Counted from the stretch's first letter, positions 44,271 to 53,407 are shown. The stretch: 64,000 nt of DNA from G963662675 sp963676845 (GCA_963676845.2 CAXXKK010000037.1:1-64000), one strand, 5' to 3'. A program made the numbers and translations. Notes: generated by a model not told the origin, from the sequence alone.

Positions 44271-44344
44271 GGGGTTGGATAAATTTTATGCTATAACTGT
44301 GATATATAGGGTTTTATTGCTTCCTTTTGTTCTTCTTGTCGAAG

Positions 44345-44407
44345 CGTCATTGAGAGGGCGACAATCTGTTTATAGACAGAGATTGCTTCACTACGTTCGC
44401 AATGACG
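44345..44407. repeat. Family A palindromic repeat
   Basis: Begins CGTCATTGAGAGG and ends TACGTTCGCAATGACG; inner arms ACAATCTGT and ACAGAGATTGCTTC pair. A short copy of 63 bases. Confidence 0.85.
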
Positions 44408-44457
44408 TAGACTCACTCTCATCTCCTGTCTATCTAACGGTTAAACGATATTTAATA

Positions 44458-45255
44458 CTACTTCACAATGAAGGACGGGTTCAACAAATTCTCCTTATTA
44501 TATTTTAATTGTATTTCCTGATCCACCAGTGTTATTCTTTTCCCTGCAGCATTAACTATCGCATGTCCGGCTGCCGTGTCCCACTCCATCGTAGGGCCAA
44601 AACGAGGATAAATATCAGCGTCCCCTTCTGCTACCATGCATATCTTTAAAGAGCTTCCTTTAGAAACCACTTCCAAATCAGGATGATTTTCCCTTAACTT
44701 ATCTACGAAATGTTCTGTCTCTGCATTCAAAAATGAACGGCTACCAACAACACGAAACACAGAACGCTCCCTATCTATAATAGGTAATCGTTTTGCCTTT
44801 TCAGTAATATCATCTAAATTCTCAGGAATCTCTGTTGCTCTGACTTTCCATGCTCCTTCACCAACTAAAGCCCAATACAGCTCTGTTTTTACAGGAACAT
44901 AAACTACACCGACAACAGGGTTATTATTTTCAATTAGTGCAATATTAACAGTGAACTCACCATTCTTTTTAATAAACTCTTTGGTTCCATCAATAGGATC
45001 TACTAACCAAAAACGGTTCCATGTTGATCGTTCTTCGTATGGAATATCTCTTCCTTCTTCACTAAGAATTGAAATCCCTGTTGTTTTCAGTTTTCTTACA
45101 ATATGCTTATGGCTGATTTTATCTGCAATTGTTAAAGGTGAATTATCTGCTTTCTTCTCGACAGAAAAATCAGCATTCGGGTCATTATATATCTCCAGTA
45201 TTTTATGCCCGGCTTCAATCGCTGCCTGTATGGCTGCTAGGATATTTTGTTTCAA
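44458..45255 (-). CDS. cysQ: 3'(2'),5'-bisphosphate nucleotidase CysQ
   Basis: 265 residues of the inositol monophosphatase superfamily. The metal sites are LSEEGRDIP (Glu), LVDPIDGTKEFI (Asp-x-Asp-Gly-Thr) and MEWDTAAGHAIV (Asp). It removes the 3'-phosphate from PAP to give AMP and so clears the by-product of sulfotransferases. Its place in a polysaccharide locus may suggest sulfated sugars or a phosphosugar substrate, but no sulfotransferase is seen. It is part of the minus-strand operon after the regulator gene. Confidence 0.92.
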   Translation of the reverse strand: MKQNILAAIQAAIEAGHKILEIYNDPNADFSVEKKADNSPLTIADKISHKHIVRKLKTTGISILSEEGRDIPYEERSTWNRFWLVDPIDGTKEFIKKNGEFTVNIALIENNNPVVGVVYVPVKTELYWALVGEGAWKVRATEIPENLDDITEKAKRLPIIDRERSVFRVVGSRSFLNAETEHFVDKLRENHPDLEVVSKGSSLKICMVAEGDADIYPRFGPTMEWDTAAGHAIVNAAGKRITLVDQEIQLKYNKENLLNPSFIVK

Positions 45256-45298
45256 GCTCCTATGTCTTTTGCATTATATAAACGAGAGATCCAGAAAA

Positions 45299-45350
45299 CG
45301 AACAATCTGTTTCGGATAGAAATTTCTTCACAACATTCACAATGACTGCA
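45299..45350. repeat. Family A repeat, truncated copy
   Basis: AACAATCTGTTTCGGATAG and CACAATGACTGCAG correspond to the inner arm and right end of the family. The left end is lost. It lies between cysQ and the regulator gene. Confidence 0.5.
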
Positions 45351-45378
45351 GTTGAAAACATCCCCTTTTCTCATCTTT

Positions 45379-45918
45379 CTACGTTCTTATCTTTTCTCTC
45401 CCCCAGACTTCACAAATGATTCTATCCTTAAATACTTCTTTAACCTGATATTTCGGCAATATAAGATATCGTATCTTTTTATTGATTTGTGCCTCACACT
45501 CGCGTATCTTTTTATCCAGTTTTTTGACATCTATATTTTCAACTGACAAAACAATATCAATTATTGCCGAGGGAATACCTTGCGCAAAGCTTCCAACAAG
45601 GTGTATTGAATCCAGATTAGAAAAGCATGTTACCAATTTATTGACGATGTGATCTATTCCCACATCTTTTTTGACCATACTTTTGATGTCATCAAAAAAC
45701 GGGTGTTCAGTGTTGGCCTTAAAAAACTTTCTAGCTCCTTCTGTGTAACTAACAAGCAAGCTATCAGACTCAAGTCTATTTAACTCCAGCCGAATTGAGT
45801 TAGTGGATTCATCCAACTCATTTTCAAGTCCCCGTAAATAACCAACTACTTCATAATTCAAAAAGAACTTGAGTAACAATTTTACTCGCGTCTTTGAAGT
45901 AATTAACGAGCTAAGCAT
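45379..45918 (-). CDS. Winged-helix regulator with degenerate nucleotidyltransferase-like domain
   Basis: 179 residues. The N-terminal 80 residues form a winged-helix (SKTRVKLLLKFFLNYEVVGY, STNSIRLELNRLESDSLLVS) like ArsR regulators. The C-terminal half has LVGSFAQGIPSAIIDIVLSV, which looks like the GS-x-A-x-G...SDxDLxV site of MNT-type nucleotidyltransferases. The first Asp is replaced (SAIID), so catalysis is doubtful. Genes of this kind sit at the head of capsule loci in Bacteroidota. It lies about 540 bases after the UpxY-like gene. It is probably a regulator of this locus; the mechanism is unknown. Confidence 0.7.
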   Translation of the reverse strand: MLSSLITSKTRVKLLLKFFLNYEVVGYLRGLENELDESTNSIRLELNRLESDSLLVSYTEGARKFFKANTEHPFFDDIKSMVKKDVGIDHIVNKLVTCFSNLDSIHLVGSFAQGIPSAIIDIVLSVENIDVKKLDKKIRECEAQINKKIRYLILPKYQVKEVFKDRIICEVWGREKIRT

Positions 45919-46454
45919 TGATAATTAGATTTTTTAAGAGAAATAAAAAAACCCTATATGCAAAAGAAGATGCAAAATATGGTGAGAAAATACACACCAA
46001 GACTCAACCGACCTTACGGCTTCGCCTCCTCAGTCCCATAAAAAGACAGGTGAGTTCGTTTAGAGAATAATTATATGCAGCAATAAACCACACATACATT
46101 TTCGAGTAACAAATTTACTCATTTTTCAGATACAGTTGTTAAGTTAAAGTAAATAAAATATTAGATTTCTTACATGAAAGAAAAATACAGTTAAACTACT
46201 CATCATTTACAAAAACTTCAACATCAAAAAAATAACACCAAAACAATCCCCATAACATCCACAACAACAAACAGATAAAATAGAAACAAGAAAGAACCAA
46301 ACAATAAAAATTTGTTTCAGAAAAGAAATTCCGATAAAAAACAACGAAAAATCTTACTAACATCGTAATATTTTATTGCGGGAAAAATTATGTTTTTTTT
46401 TAGGATTAAAAGATACGAACAAATAATACAATAATTTTTTGTAAGAAATAGTTG
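45919..46454 (-). other. Long leader between the UpxY-like gene and the locus
   Basis: 536 bases with no gene. Most of it is very AT-rich, but 46001-46040 is a GC-richer island on the minus strand with a GGC-GAA-GCC mini-hairpin (46018-46026) and outer GACT/AGTC arms at 46001-46004 and 46032-46035. RfaH-like factors need such a leader element to load. This is inference from context. No terminator with a T-run was seen. Confidence 0.4.
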
Positions 46455-46985
46455 TTATCCAATCTTTCGAAGAATTTCAATTTCATTTTCCTCCAATTTG
46501 GCATGCACACAATATCCCAAACTTTTAAAACGGATTAATAATCTTTTCCTTCCTCTTATTTCAACAACTTCTCCAGCTAAATCAGAGAAGGGACCTACAA
46601 CCAAACGAACCATATCTCCTTTTGTAATACGATCAGTAGTAGCCTCAATATCCATCTCATTTTCAAGCAAAAATGTCTTTAATACATCTATTTGATTTTG
46701 GGGAATTACAGCAGGTTTGCCTTCCCATTGAACATATCGGACAGCTCCATTAACCGATAAAACATTAAAATGCTCCTTATTACTGACACGAACAAAAATA
46801 TAACCACGCAACAAAGGTTCTTCAACAATCTTAACCCTGTCGCTCCATTTCCGTTTTTCTTTTTTTAAGGGGAGATAGTTTTCGATATTCAGAATATCCA
46901 GTTCTGCCTTAACTTTCTTTTCAGCTCTGGATTTTGTATACACTGCATACCAACAATAAGGCTGTCCATTCAAATATAAACTCAT
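46455..46985 (-). CDS. UpxY/RfaH-like NusG-family transcription antiterminator
   Basis: 176 residues. The NGN domain opens with YCWYAVYTKSRAEKKVKAEL and continues to PLLRGYIFVRVS at about residue 70. The KOW-like C-terminal part is ITKGDMVRLVVGPFSDLAGE. It is one domain set like NusG but shorter, as in UpxY and RfaH. These proteins bind RNA polymerase at a leader element and prevent early termination in long polysaccharide operons. It is the first gene of the 34-kb minus-strand locus, which fits that job. It is divergent from the TetR gene. Confidence 0.93.
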   Translation of the reverse strand: MSLYLNGQPYCWYAVYTKSRAEKKVKAELDILNIENYLPLKKEKRKWSDRVKIVEEPLLRGYIFVRVSNKEHFNVLSVNGAVRYVQWEGKPAVIPQNQIDVLKTFLLENEMDIEATTDRITKGDMVRLVVGPFSDLAGEVVEIRGRKRLLIRFKSLGYCVHAKLEENEIEILRKIG

Positions 46986-47288
46986 TTACACACAATATTT
47001 ACCCCTATCAGATGACAGAGAATCAGTTTTTTTTCACGTTTAATCTCTATTTATACTTGAATCGAAAAAAACTTACAACAAATCAGCAAAAAATAAAATC
47101 ACTAATGCCATAAGCAAAACAAACAATACTTCAAATATAAGCCTACCTGCATACTCTTGCAAAAGATTTAAATAAAAATATCAACAAAAAACCATTACAA
47201 ACATCTACAATTAGTCACATGAAACAATTATAAAATATCATATTCCCAGACAACCAGCTTATTTTCAACTTTCTTTTAGAATGAACAA

Positions 47289-47359
47289 TTGGTCAATTTA
47301 TAATATTTTTCACCTCCCTTCTATTGACAAATATATTTCCATGTTTTATCTTTGACCAA
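47289..47359. promoter_or_regulatory. Candidate TetR operator boxes
   Basis: TTGGTCAA (47289-47296) and its reverse complement TTGACCAA (47352-47359) flank the promoter, the second overlapping the -7 box. Also TGACCAACC|GTTCAGTCA (47353-47370) is an imperfect dyad. TetR proteins bind such dyads to repress their own operon. Not tested. Confidence 0.45.
47324..47354 (+). promoter_or_regulatory. Bacteroidota sigma-ABfr-type promoter of the tetR operon
   Basis: TTG at 47324-47326 and TATCTTTG at 47347-47354 match the -33/-7 consensus (TTTG-like and TAnnTTTG) with 20 bases between. Transcription would begin near 47360 and give a leader of about 25 bases before the ATG at 47385. Confidence 0.75.
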
Positions 47360-47384
47360 CCGTTCAGTCATAAAATTATTTAAA

Positions 47385-47972
47385 ATGCCTAAAAGTCCGG
47401 AACAAATAGAACAAATACGCACTGAGAAAAAAAAACTGATTATGGATACTGCATTGAAACTTTTTGCAGAAAAAGGTTTTCATGCAACCTCAATCAGCCA
47501 GATCACACAGAAGGCAGGAATTTCCAAAGGATTAGTATATAATTATTTTGAAAGCAAACAATCTATACTTGAAGAAATAACAAATACTGCACTACAAGAA
47601 TTCACTAAAAGTTTTGATCTTGATAAAAATGGCATCCTCGACATGGATGAGTTTGTCTACTTTATTCGTCAGAGTTTTCGGATGATGAAAGAAAATATTG
47701 AATTCTGGCAATTGTATTTCGCATTAATGCTTCAGCCACGAATTCACGAATCTTTCTCCGAAGAATATCAAAAGATGGCCCATCCCATTGTTGAACAAAT
47801 CTATAACTTCCTGAAAAATAATGGCAGCAAAGATCCCGAAGGAGATATGATGGTAATTTCTGCCTTAATGGAAGGTGCTTTTCTTTATGTAATTGTAGCC
47901 ACCGATTTCTTTCCCGTAGATGTCCTCGAAGAAAAAGTCGTACAGGCTTGTATAAAATTGATAAGTAACTAA
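47385..47972 (+). CDS. TetR family transcriptional regulator
   Basis: 195 residues from the ATG at 47385; a TTG at 47352 lies upstream of the leader and was rejected. The TetR helix-turn-helix is clear: FHATSISQITQKAGISKGLV followed by YNYFESKQSILEE. The C-terminal ligand domain is helical (about residues 75-195). It probably represses the export operon that follows after 11 bases, and is released by a ligand, perhaps a lipid. The promoter overlaps one of its candidate operator boxes. Confidence 0.9.
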   Translation: MPKSPEQIEQIRTEKKKLIMDTALKLFAEKGFHATSISQITQKAGISKGLVYNYFESKQSILEEITNTALQEFTKSFDLDKNGILDMDEFVYFIRQSFRMMKENIEFWQLYFALMLQPRIHESFSEEYQKMAHPIVEQIYNFLKNNGSKDPEGDMMVISALMEGAFLYVIVATDFFPVDVLEEKVVQACIKLISN

Positions 47973-47983
47973 AATCAAATACC

Positions 47984-48727
47984 ATGAAAAACAAAATCTT
48001 ATTCTTGCTCATGCTCTTTTGCAGTCTTGGCTCCAACGCTCAAGACATCAAAGAGATTGTCAGGCAGGCTGATGAAAAGTTCCGGGGAACATCCAGTTCT
48101 GGAACAATATCTATGACCATTGAACGACCAAGCTGGTCGCGCACCATTGAAATGAAAAACTGGACATTGGGAAACGATTATTCACTAATCTACATTACAT
48201 CACCTGCCAAAGAAAAAGGTCAGGTATTCTTAAAGCGTGAAAGTGAAATGTGGAATTGGATTCCCAACATCGAACGCATGGTAAAACTTCCTCCCTCCAT
48301 GATGATGCAATCCTGGATGGGTTCGGACTTCACTAATGACGATCTGGTTCAGGAATCATCCATTGTTGTCGATTATGAGCACAGCCTGGCTGGCGAAGAA
48401 ACTATCGAAGACTACGACTGCTATAAAATCAAACTCATTCCCCATGAAAATGCGGCAGTTGTTTGGGGAAAGATTTATATGTGGGTAAGCAAAGACGAAC
48501 TACTCTGGTTAAAAGCCGAGTTCTACGATGAAGATGAGTTTCTGGTCAACACTGAAATTCTAACTGACATCAAACAGATGGACGACCGCATCATCCCAAC
48601 CCGAATGGAAATGATCCCTGCAGACAAACCCGGCCAAAAAACCGTAATGATCTTTGAAAAAATTGATTTCGACATCGATATCGATGACAGCTTTTTTTCA
48701 ATACAAAATATGAAAAGGATAAGATGA
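47984..48727 (+). CDS. LolA-like outer-membrane lipoprotein-sorting protein
   Basis: 247 residues with a signal peptide ending at GSNAQ. The body has the LolA/LolB-like beta-barrel pattern: WSRTIEMKNWTLGNDYSLIY, then KEKGQVFLKRESEMWNWIPN and KLPPSMMMQSWMGSDFTNDD, all typical of the COG2834 group found with MMPL/RND or ABC exporters. It probably binds a lipid-like cargo in the periplasm. The operon context (two FtsX-type permeases and an ATPase) is close to a Lol-type export set. Confidence 0.88.
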   Translation: MKNKILFLLMLFCSLGSNAQDIKEIVRQADEKFRGTSSSGTISMTIERPSWSRTIEMKNWTLGNDYSLIYITSPAKEKGQVFLKRESEMWNWIPNIERMVKLPPSMMMQSWMGSDFTNDDLVQESSIVVDYEHSLAGEETIEDYDCYKIKLIPHENAAVVWGKIYMWVSKDELLWLKAEFYDEDEFLVNTEILTDIKQMDDRIIPTRMEMIPADKPGQKTVMIFEKIDFDIDIDDSFFSIQNMKRIR

Positions 48728-48789
48728 GTTGCGAGTTATGAATTCGCAAGCGTAACACGGAACATGAAACACATAACCCGCAACACGAT

Positions 48790-50010
48790 ATGACAACAAA
48801 CATTAAAATAGCATGGCGTAACCTCTGGCGCAACAAACGGCGGACGCTAATCACTGTTGCTTCCATATTCTTTGGGGTCTTATTTTCTGCTTATATGTCA
48901 TCCATGCAGGAAGGATCCTATGAGAAGATGGTGGACATGGTTGTAAAATATTATTCCGGATACATGCAGGTTCACAACGAAGAATACTGGGACAACCAGA
49001 ATATAAACAACACCTTTGAGCAAGATGCTGCTTTGGAAAAGCTTGTTCTTTCCAATAAAGATGTTGACCTGGTAGTTCCTCGTCTTGAATCCTTTGCATT
49101 GGCTTCATCCGATGACCTGACCAAAGTAGTCATGGTTACCGGAATAGATCCAGAACCTGAAAACAGACTAACTTCTCTGGCAGAGAATGTTGTTGATGGA
49201 AGTTACCTGAAGAAAGGAGACCAGGGAATACTTATTGGTCAAGGACTGGCTGAATATTTAAATCTTGGAGTTAATGACACTTTAGTGATGATTGGGCAGG
49301 GATTTCATGGCATTAGCGCTGCCAACATGTATCCCATTCGGGGAATTATTAAACATGCATCTCCCGAAATCAACAAGCAAATAGTGTACATGGGACTAAG
49401 CAATTGCCAGGATTACTTTTCTGCTTATGACCGTTTAACATCTTTGGTTGTCAACGTAAAAGAGCTGGATGACCTTGACCATGTATTAAAAGAACTGAAA
49501 GAAACCATTACATCCCCTTACTCTATTATGAGCTGGGAAGAAATGTCGCCTGAGATGGTTCAGCAAATTGAAAGTGACCGCGCAGGTGGAATCATCATGA
49601 AAGCCATTTTATACCTGGTTATTGGATTTGGAATACTGGGAACCATCATGATGATGATTGCCGAACGGAAACGTGAATTTGCAGTGATGATTGCCATCGG
49701 CATGCAACGTATTAAACTAGGTACAATTCTTTTTTATGAAACTATACTCATTGGATTGATCGGATCAATTTCAGGATTACTGATTAGTATTCCCATATTA
49801 ACAATTCAGGCTCAATACCCCATCCCATTAACAGGACAAGCGGCCCAGTTTATGGAAGACTATGGTTTTGAACCCTATATGTTCTTCTCGCTCATGCCAT
49901 CTGTATTCTGGCAACAAGCACTTACGGTATTCATCATCACCTTGTTTATATCCATCTATTCATTTTATAAATCAAGGCGATTCAATCTAATTCAATCCTT
50001 ACACTCCTAA
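48790..50010 (+). CDS. ABC transporter permease, FtsX/MacB type, copy 1
   Basis: 406 residues with the usual layout: one N-terminal membrane helix (RRTLITVASIFFGVLFSAYM), a large periplasmic domain (about residues 45-260), and three C-terminal helices (AILYLVIGFGILGTIMMMIA and so on). The MacB-PCD and FtsX domains are recognised from EKMVDMVVKYYSGYMQVHNE and IAERKREFAVMIAIGMQRIK. LolC/E or MacB-like permeases move lipoproteins or drugs. The start follows the LolA-like gene by 62 bases. Confidence 0.9.
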   Translation: MTTNIKIAWRNLWRNKRRTLITVASIFFGVLFSAYMSSMQEGSYEKMVDMVVKYYSGYMQVHNEEYWDNQNINNTFEQDAALEKLVLSNKDVDLVVPRLESFALASSDDLTKVVMVTGIDPEPENRLTSLAENVVDGSYLKKGDQGILIGQGLAEYLNLGVNDTLVMIGQGFHGISAANMYPIRGIIKHASPEINKQIVYMGLSNCQDYFSAYDRLTSLVVNVKELDDLDHVLKELKETITSPYSIMSWEEMSPEMVQQIESDRAGGIIMKAILYLVIGFGILGTIMMMIAERKREFAVMIAIGMQRIKLGTILFYETILIGLIGSISGLLISIPILTIQAQYPIPLTGQAAQFMEDYGFEPYMFFSLMPSVFWQQALTVFIITLFISIYSFYKSRRFNLIQSLHS

Positions 50011-50021
50011 ATTTCAATAAA

Positions 50022-51239
50022 ATGATTGCATCAATAGCATGGAGAAATATATGGCGTAACCCGGTAAGATCCGGAATAATTATAGCTGCAATAACCATTG
50101 GAATGTTTTCGGGTGTTTTCACGACGACCTTCACCCAGGGATGGTTAAATCAACGTCTTGAAGCAGGAGTAGAAACGGAAGTTTCCCACATACAGATTCA
50201 TCATCCGGAATACCGGGACAACTATGAGATTTCAAAGATCATCCCCAATGGTATTCAATTAGCCAATGAATTATCAAACCTTCCAGACGTTGACGGAGTA
50301 AGTCCTCGGATTGTAATTCAGTCCATGGTTTCATCTGCTGAAACAGGAATGGGTGCTGAAATAATCGGGGTTTTTCCTGATAAAGAGAAACAGGTAACGA
50401 ACCTTACTGATTTTATTTCGGAAGGTGATTATTTTGAAAGTATAAGCCGAAATCCCATCATCATAGGGCAAAAACTCGCCGAAGAATTAAAGGTGAAACT
50501 GAATTCAAAGATTGTTATCACACTACAGGATTTAAACGGCAATATCACCAGCGGTGCATTTAGAGTATGTGGTATCTTTGACACATCCAATGGTATCTTT
50601 GAGGCTACGAATGTATTTGTCAGGTATGAAGATCTTGCCCGCCTGGGAGTTCTTGAAGATGGTATTGCCCATGAGATTTTAATTCATATTGATAACCAGG
50701 ATCTGCTTGATCAAAAAACTCTGGATATTAGAAATCGATATGTAAACCTGGAAGTTTTAAATTGGAAAGAACTTGTTCCGGAGCTTGGATATATCAATGA
50801 AATGGGCAATCTGTATACCATCATCATCAACATCATCATCTTACTGGCACTTGGTTTTGGTATTGTCAACACCATGCTAATGGTAGTTATGGAACGAATT
50901 CGGGAAATTGGAATGTTAATGGCCATTGGAATGAGCAAGATCCGCGTTTTTAGTATGTTGATGCTGGAAACTATTCTTCTCACCCTGACTGGAGGAGTAA
51001 TCGGGATATTTTTAGGTATCGCTGCAACACTGGCTTTCAAAAACCAGGGCATAAACCTATCTATTTATGCCGAAGGACTTGAAGATTTTGGTTATGCTTC
51101 ACATGTTTATCCGGCAATGGATTCAACAATGATCCTGGAAATTGTCCTTTTAGTGATAGCAACAGGAATTGTTGCATCAATATACCCGGCCCGCAAAGCC
51201 TTAAAATACAACCCGGCAGAAGCCATTCGTACAGAATAA
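50022..51239 (+). CDS. ABC transporter permease, FtsX/MacB type, copy 2
   Basis: 405 residues, same topology as copy 1. N-terminal helix (SGIIIAAITIGMFSGVF), periplasmic domain, then NIIILLALGFGIVNTMLMVV and two further helices. The permease motif MERIREIGMLMAIGMSKIRVF that contacts the ATPase is present. It starts 11 bases after copy 1. Copies 1 and 2 would form a LolCE-like heterodimer. The stop overlaps an ATG of the ATPase frame (TAATG). Confidence 0.9.
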   Translation: MIASIAWRNIWRNPVRSGIIIAAITIGMFSGVFTTTFTQGWLNQRLEAGVETEVSHIQIHHPEYRDNYEISKIIPNGIQLANELSNLPDVDGVSPRIVIQSMVSSAETGMGAEIIGVFPDKEKQVTNLTDFISEGDYFESISRNPIIIGQKLAEELKVKLNSKIVITLQDLNGNITSGAFRVCGIFDTSNGIFEATNVFVRYEDLARLGVLEDGIAHEILIHIDNQDLLDQKTLDIRNRYVNLEVLNWKELVPELGYINEMGNLYTIIINIIILLALGFGIVNTMLMVVMERIREIGMLMAIGMSKIRVFSMLMLETILLTLTGGVIGIFLGIAATLAFKNQGINLSIYAEGLEDFGYASHVYPAMDSTMILEIVLLVIATGIVASIYPARKALKYNPAEAIRTE

Positions 51240-51265
51240 TGTTTAACCTTTTCAACTTTACAACA

Positions 51266-51949
51266 ATGAAAATCATCGAAATAAAAGATTTATTCAAAAC
51301 ATATACCGATTCAGAGATTGATGTACATGCAGTTAACGGTGTAAACCTCGACATTGAAGAAGGTGAATTCACGGCTATCGTTGGCCCTTCCGGTTCAGGC
51401 AAGACGACTTTGCTCAATATGCTAGGGGGATTGGATCAATCTACATCCGGACAGATTCATATTAACGGAACAGACATGAGCACATTGAAACCGTCTGAGC
51501 TTATTGACTTCAGGATGAAAAATATTGGCTTCGTTTTTCAATCCTATAATTTGATTCCTGTACTTACAGCAAAAGAAAACGTGGAGTTTGTCATGCAGCT
51601 TCAGGGAAAAACAAAACAGGAACGAGATGAACGAACCTTAAGCCTTTTAGAAACTGTGGGTTTAAAAGGTCGTGAAAACAGTCGTCCCAATAAGCTTTCC
51701 GGAGGTCAGCAGCAAAGAGTTGCTGTTGCCCGTGCATTAGCGTCAAAACCTCGTTTTGTTTTAGCTGACGAGCCCACAGCAAACCTCGACTCAAAATCAA
51801 CAGAGAATCTGCTGGATATTATGGAAGAACTGAACCGGAAAGAAAATATCACCTTCATATTTTCAACTCACGATCAGCGGGTAGTTAATAAAGCCCGACG
51901 GGTACTTACCCTAGAAGATGGTAAAATCATTAGTGATGAAAGGAAGTGA
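51266..51949 (+). CDS. ABC transporter ATP-binding protein (LolD/MacB type)
   Basis: 228 residues from the ATG at 51266, the usual LolD start (MKIIEIKDLFKTY). An ATG at 51239 overlapping the permease stop would add nine residues and cannot be excluded. Walker A GPSGSGKT is at 40-47, the ABC signature LSGGQ at 144-148, and Walker B VLADEP at 165-170, with the switch His in FIFSTHD. It drives the FtsX-type permeases. The last gene of the operon, an outer-membrane protein, follows after a family A repeat. Confidence 0.95.
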   Translation: MKIIEIKDLFKTYTDSEIDVHAVNGVNLDIEEGEFTAIVGPSGSGKTTLLNMLGGLDQSTSGQIHINGTDMSTLKPSELIDFRMKNIGFVFQSYNLIPVLTAKENVEFVMQLQGKTKQERDERTLSLLETVGLKGRENSRPNKLSGGQQQRVAVARALASKPRFVLADEPTANLDSKSTENLLDIMEELNRKENITFIFSTHDQRVVNKARRVLTLEDGKIISDERK

Positions 51950-51994
51950 AAGAGTTTGTAAGCTGTAGGCTTTAGGCAATAGGCTTCTTCCTAT

Positions 51995-52061
51995 CGTCAT
52001 TGCGAACGTAGTGAAGCAATAACAGATTGCCACGCTCCACTTCATTCCGCTCGCAATGACG
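51995..52061. repeat. Family A palindromic repeat
   Basis: Begins CGTCATTGCGAACGTAGTGA and ends CCGCTCGCAATGACG. Inner arms GAAGCAATAACAG and CAGATTGCC are partly paired. It lies between the ATPase gene and the outer-membrane protein gene. Confidence 0.85.
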
Positions 52062-52105
52062 AGTTAAGCAAAGGCAACATGAATCCTGAAACATTTTAAA
52101 AGCAA

Positions 52106-53263
52106 ATGAGAAAATTTATTACCATACTACTCTTTACTATTCCGGTATTCAGCCAGGCTCAGCTTAGTGATTTTACCTTAGATGGTTATATCAAAGATCT
52201 ATACATGTATTACCAGCCCGAGCAAACGGAATTCATGAGAGAGGACTTTTTGACAACCAACACCATTCACAACCGATTAAATTTCAAGTGGTATACTTCT
52301 GATCAAATTACAACTATTGTTGAAATGAGAAACCGCATCCTGATGGGTTCCTTAATATCGTCCTACCCGGAATACAGCAGCAGCCTGGGTGAAGATGCCG
52401 GATATTTTGATCTTTCATTTATTCCTTTTAAAAGAGACAAATGGTTTATGCACACCATGATTGACCGGGCCTATATAGATTGGTCATCCGGAAACTGGCA
52501 GGTTCGGATTGGCCGCCAGCGCATCAACTGGGGAGTTAACCTGGTTTGGAATCCAAATGATGTTTTCAATTCTTTCTCCTACTTCGACTTTGATTATGAA
52601 GAACGACCGGGAACCGATGGGATTAAAATTCAATACTATACCGGACTTACATCGTCTGCCGAACTGGTCTATAAATTAGGAAGGAATGAAAATGAAAGAG
52701 CTCTGGCAGGCTTGTTTCGCTTTTCCCAATGGGCATATGATTTCCAGTTTATGGGAGGACGAGTAGGTTCTGATTATGTGATTGGCGGAGGCTGGGCCGG
52801 CGATATTTATGGCGCAGGGTTCAGAGGCGAAGTTTCCCATTTTATTCCTCGAAATGACACAGAATCAGAAAAAGCTACTGTTATTTCTGTTTCTGCCAAC
52901 TATACTTTTGGCAACTCACTATATATACATGCAGGAATGTTGTATAATAGTCATGGAACCAGTGGAAAAGCTGGCGGTCGTGATCTTCTTTTCAGTTCCA
53001 ACTTATCAGCCAAATATTTATCCTTTGCGAAAAGCTCTCTTTTTGGACAGGTTTCTTACCCTGTAACTCCATTAATGGGAGCTGGTATTTCAGGTATTGT
53101 AAATCCAAATGATCATTCCTGGTACTTTGGTCCTTCATTAACCTATTCCTTACAAACCAATTTAGAACTTATGCTTACAGGTCAGCTATTTTATGGAGAT
53201 GAAGGGACAGAGTTTGGTGACATAGGAAAGCTTGCTTTTGGCAGAATCCGCTGGAGTTTTTAG
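52106..53263 (+). CDS. Predicted outer-membrane beta-barrel protein of unknown function
   Basis: 385 residues. A signal peptide ends at FSQAQ. Alternating strand patterns and aromatic girdles (WQVRIGRQRINWGVNLVWNP, AYIDWSSGNW) run to the end, with a C-terminal FGRIRWSF, the final-strand motif of outer-membrane beta-barrels. The GRQRINWG motif recalls porin-like proteins of the DUF1302/alginate export groups. It lies last in the TetR-LolA-ABC operon, 156 bases after the ATPase, so it may be the outer-membrane end of that export path. It has no recognised family here. Confidence 0.75.
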   Translation: MRKFITILLFTIPVFSQAQLSDFTLDGYIKDLYMYYQPEQTEFMREDFLTTNTIHNRLNFKWYTSDQITTIVEMRNRILMGSLISSYPEYSSSLGEDAGYFDLSFIPFKRDKWFMHTMIDRAYIDWSSGNWQVRIGRQRINWGVNLVWNPNDVFNSFSYFDFDYEERPGTDGIKIQYYTGLTSSAELVYKLGRNENERALAGLFRFSQWAYDFQFMGGRVGSDYVIGGGWAGDIYGAGFRGEVSHFIPRNDTESEKATVISVSANYTFGNSLYIHAGMLYNSHGTSGKAGGRDLLFSSNLSAKYLSFAKSSLFGQVSYPVTPLMGAGISGIVNPNDHSWYFGPSLTYSLQTNLELMLTGQLFYGDEGTEFGDIGKLAFGRIRWSF

Positions 53264-53407
53264 AAAAAATATGACCTACTATTTAAACCAAACACATTCA
53301 TTACGCATTACAGGACTCTGACATACAGGCTTCATAACCTTCTGTTTTTGAGATTAAAACATGTAATTATATCCCACAGATTTTTTTGCTATTTTAGATT
53401 ATCTAAT

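Larger units (their letters stand above)
46986..47384. other. Divergent regulatory region, UpxY-like and TetR genes
   Basis: 399 AT-rich bases. The right part holds a clear promoter for TetR (47324-47354) and two TTGGTCAA/TTGACCAA boxes (47289-47296 and 47352-47359). The left part must hold the promoter of the polysaccharide locus; a TAAGTTTT stretch near 47060 on the minus strand is only a weak match. Confidence 0.5.

Noticed and set aside
47662..48036. Minus-strand frame opposite the TetR gene
   Set aside because: Shadow of the plus-strand TetR and LolA-like genes; no motifs.
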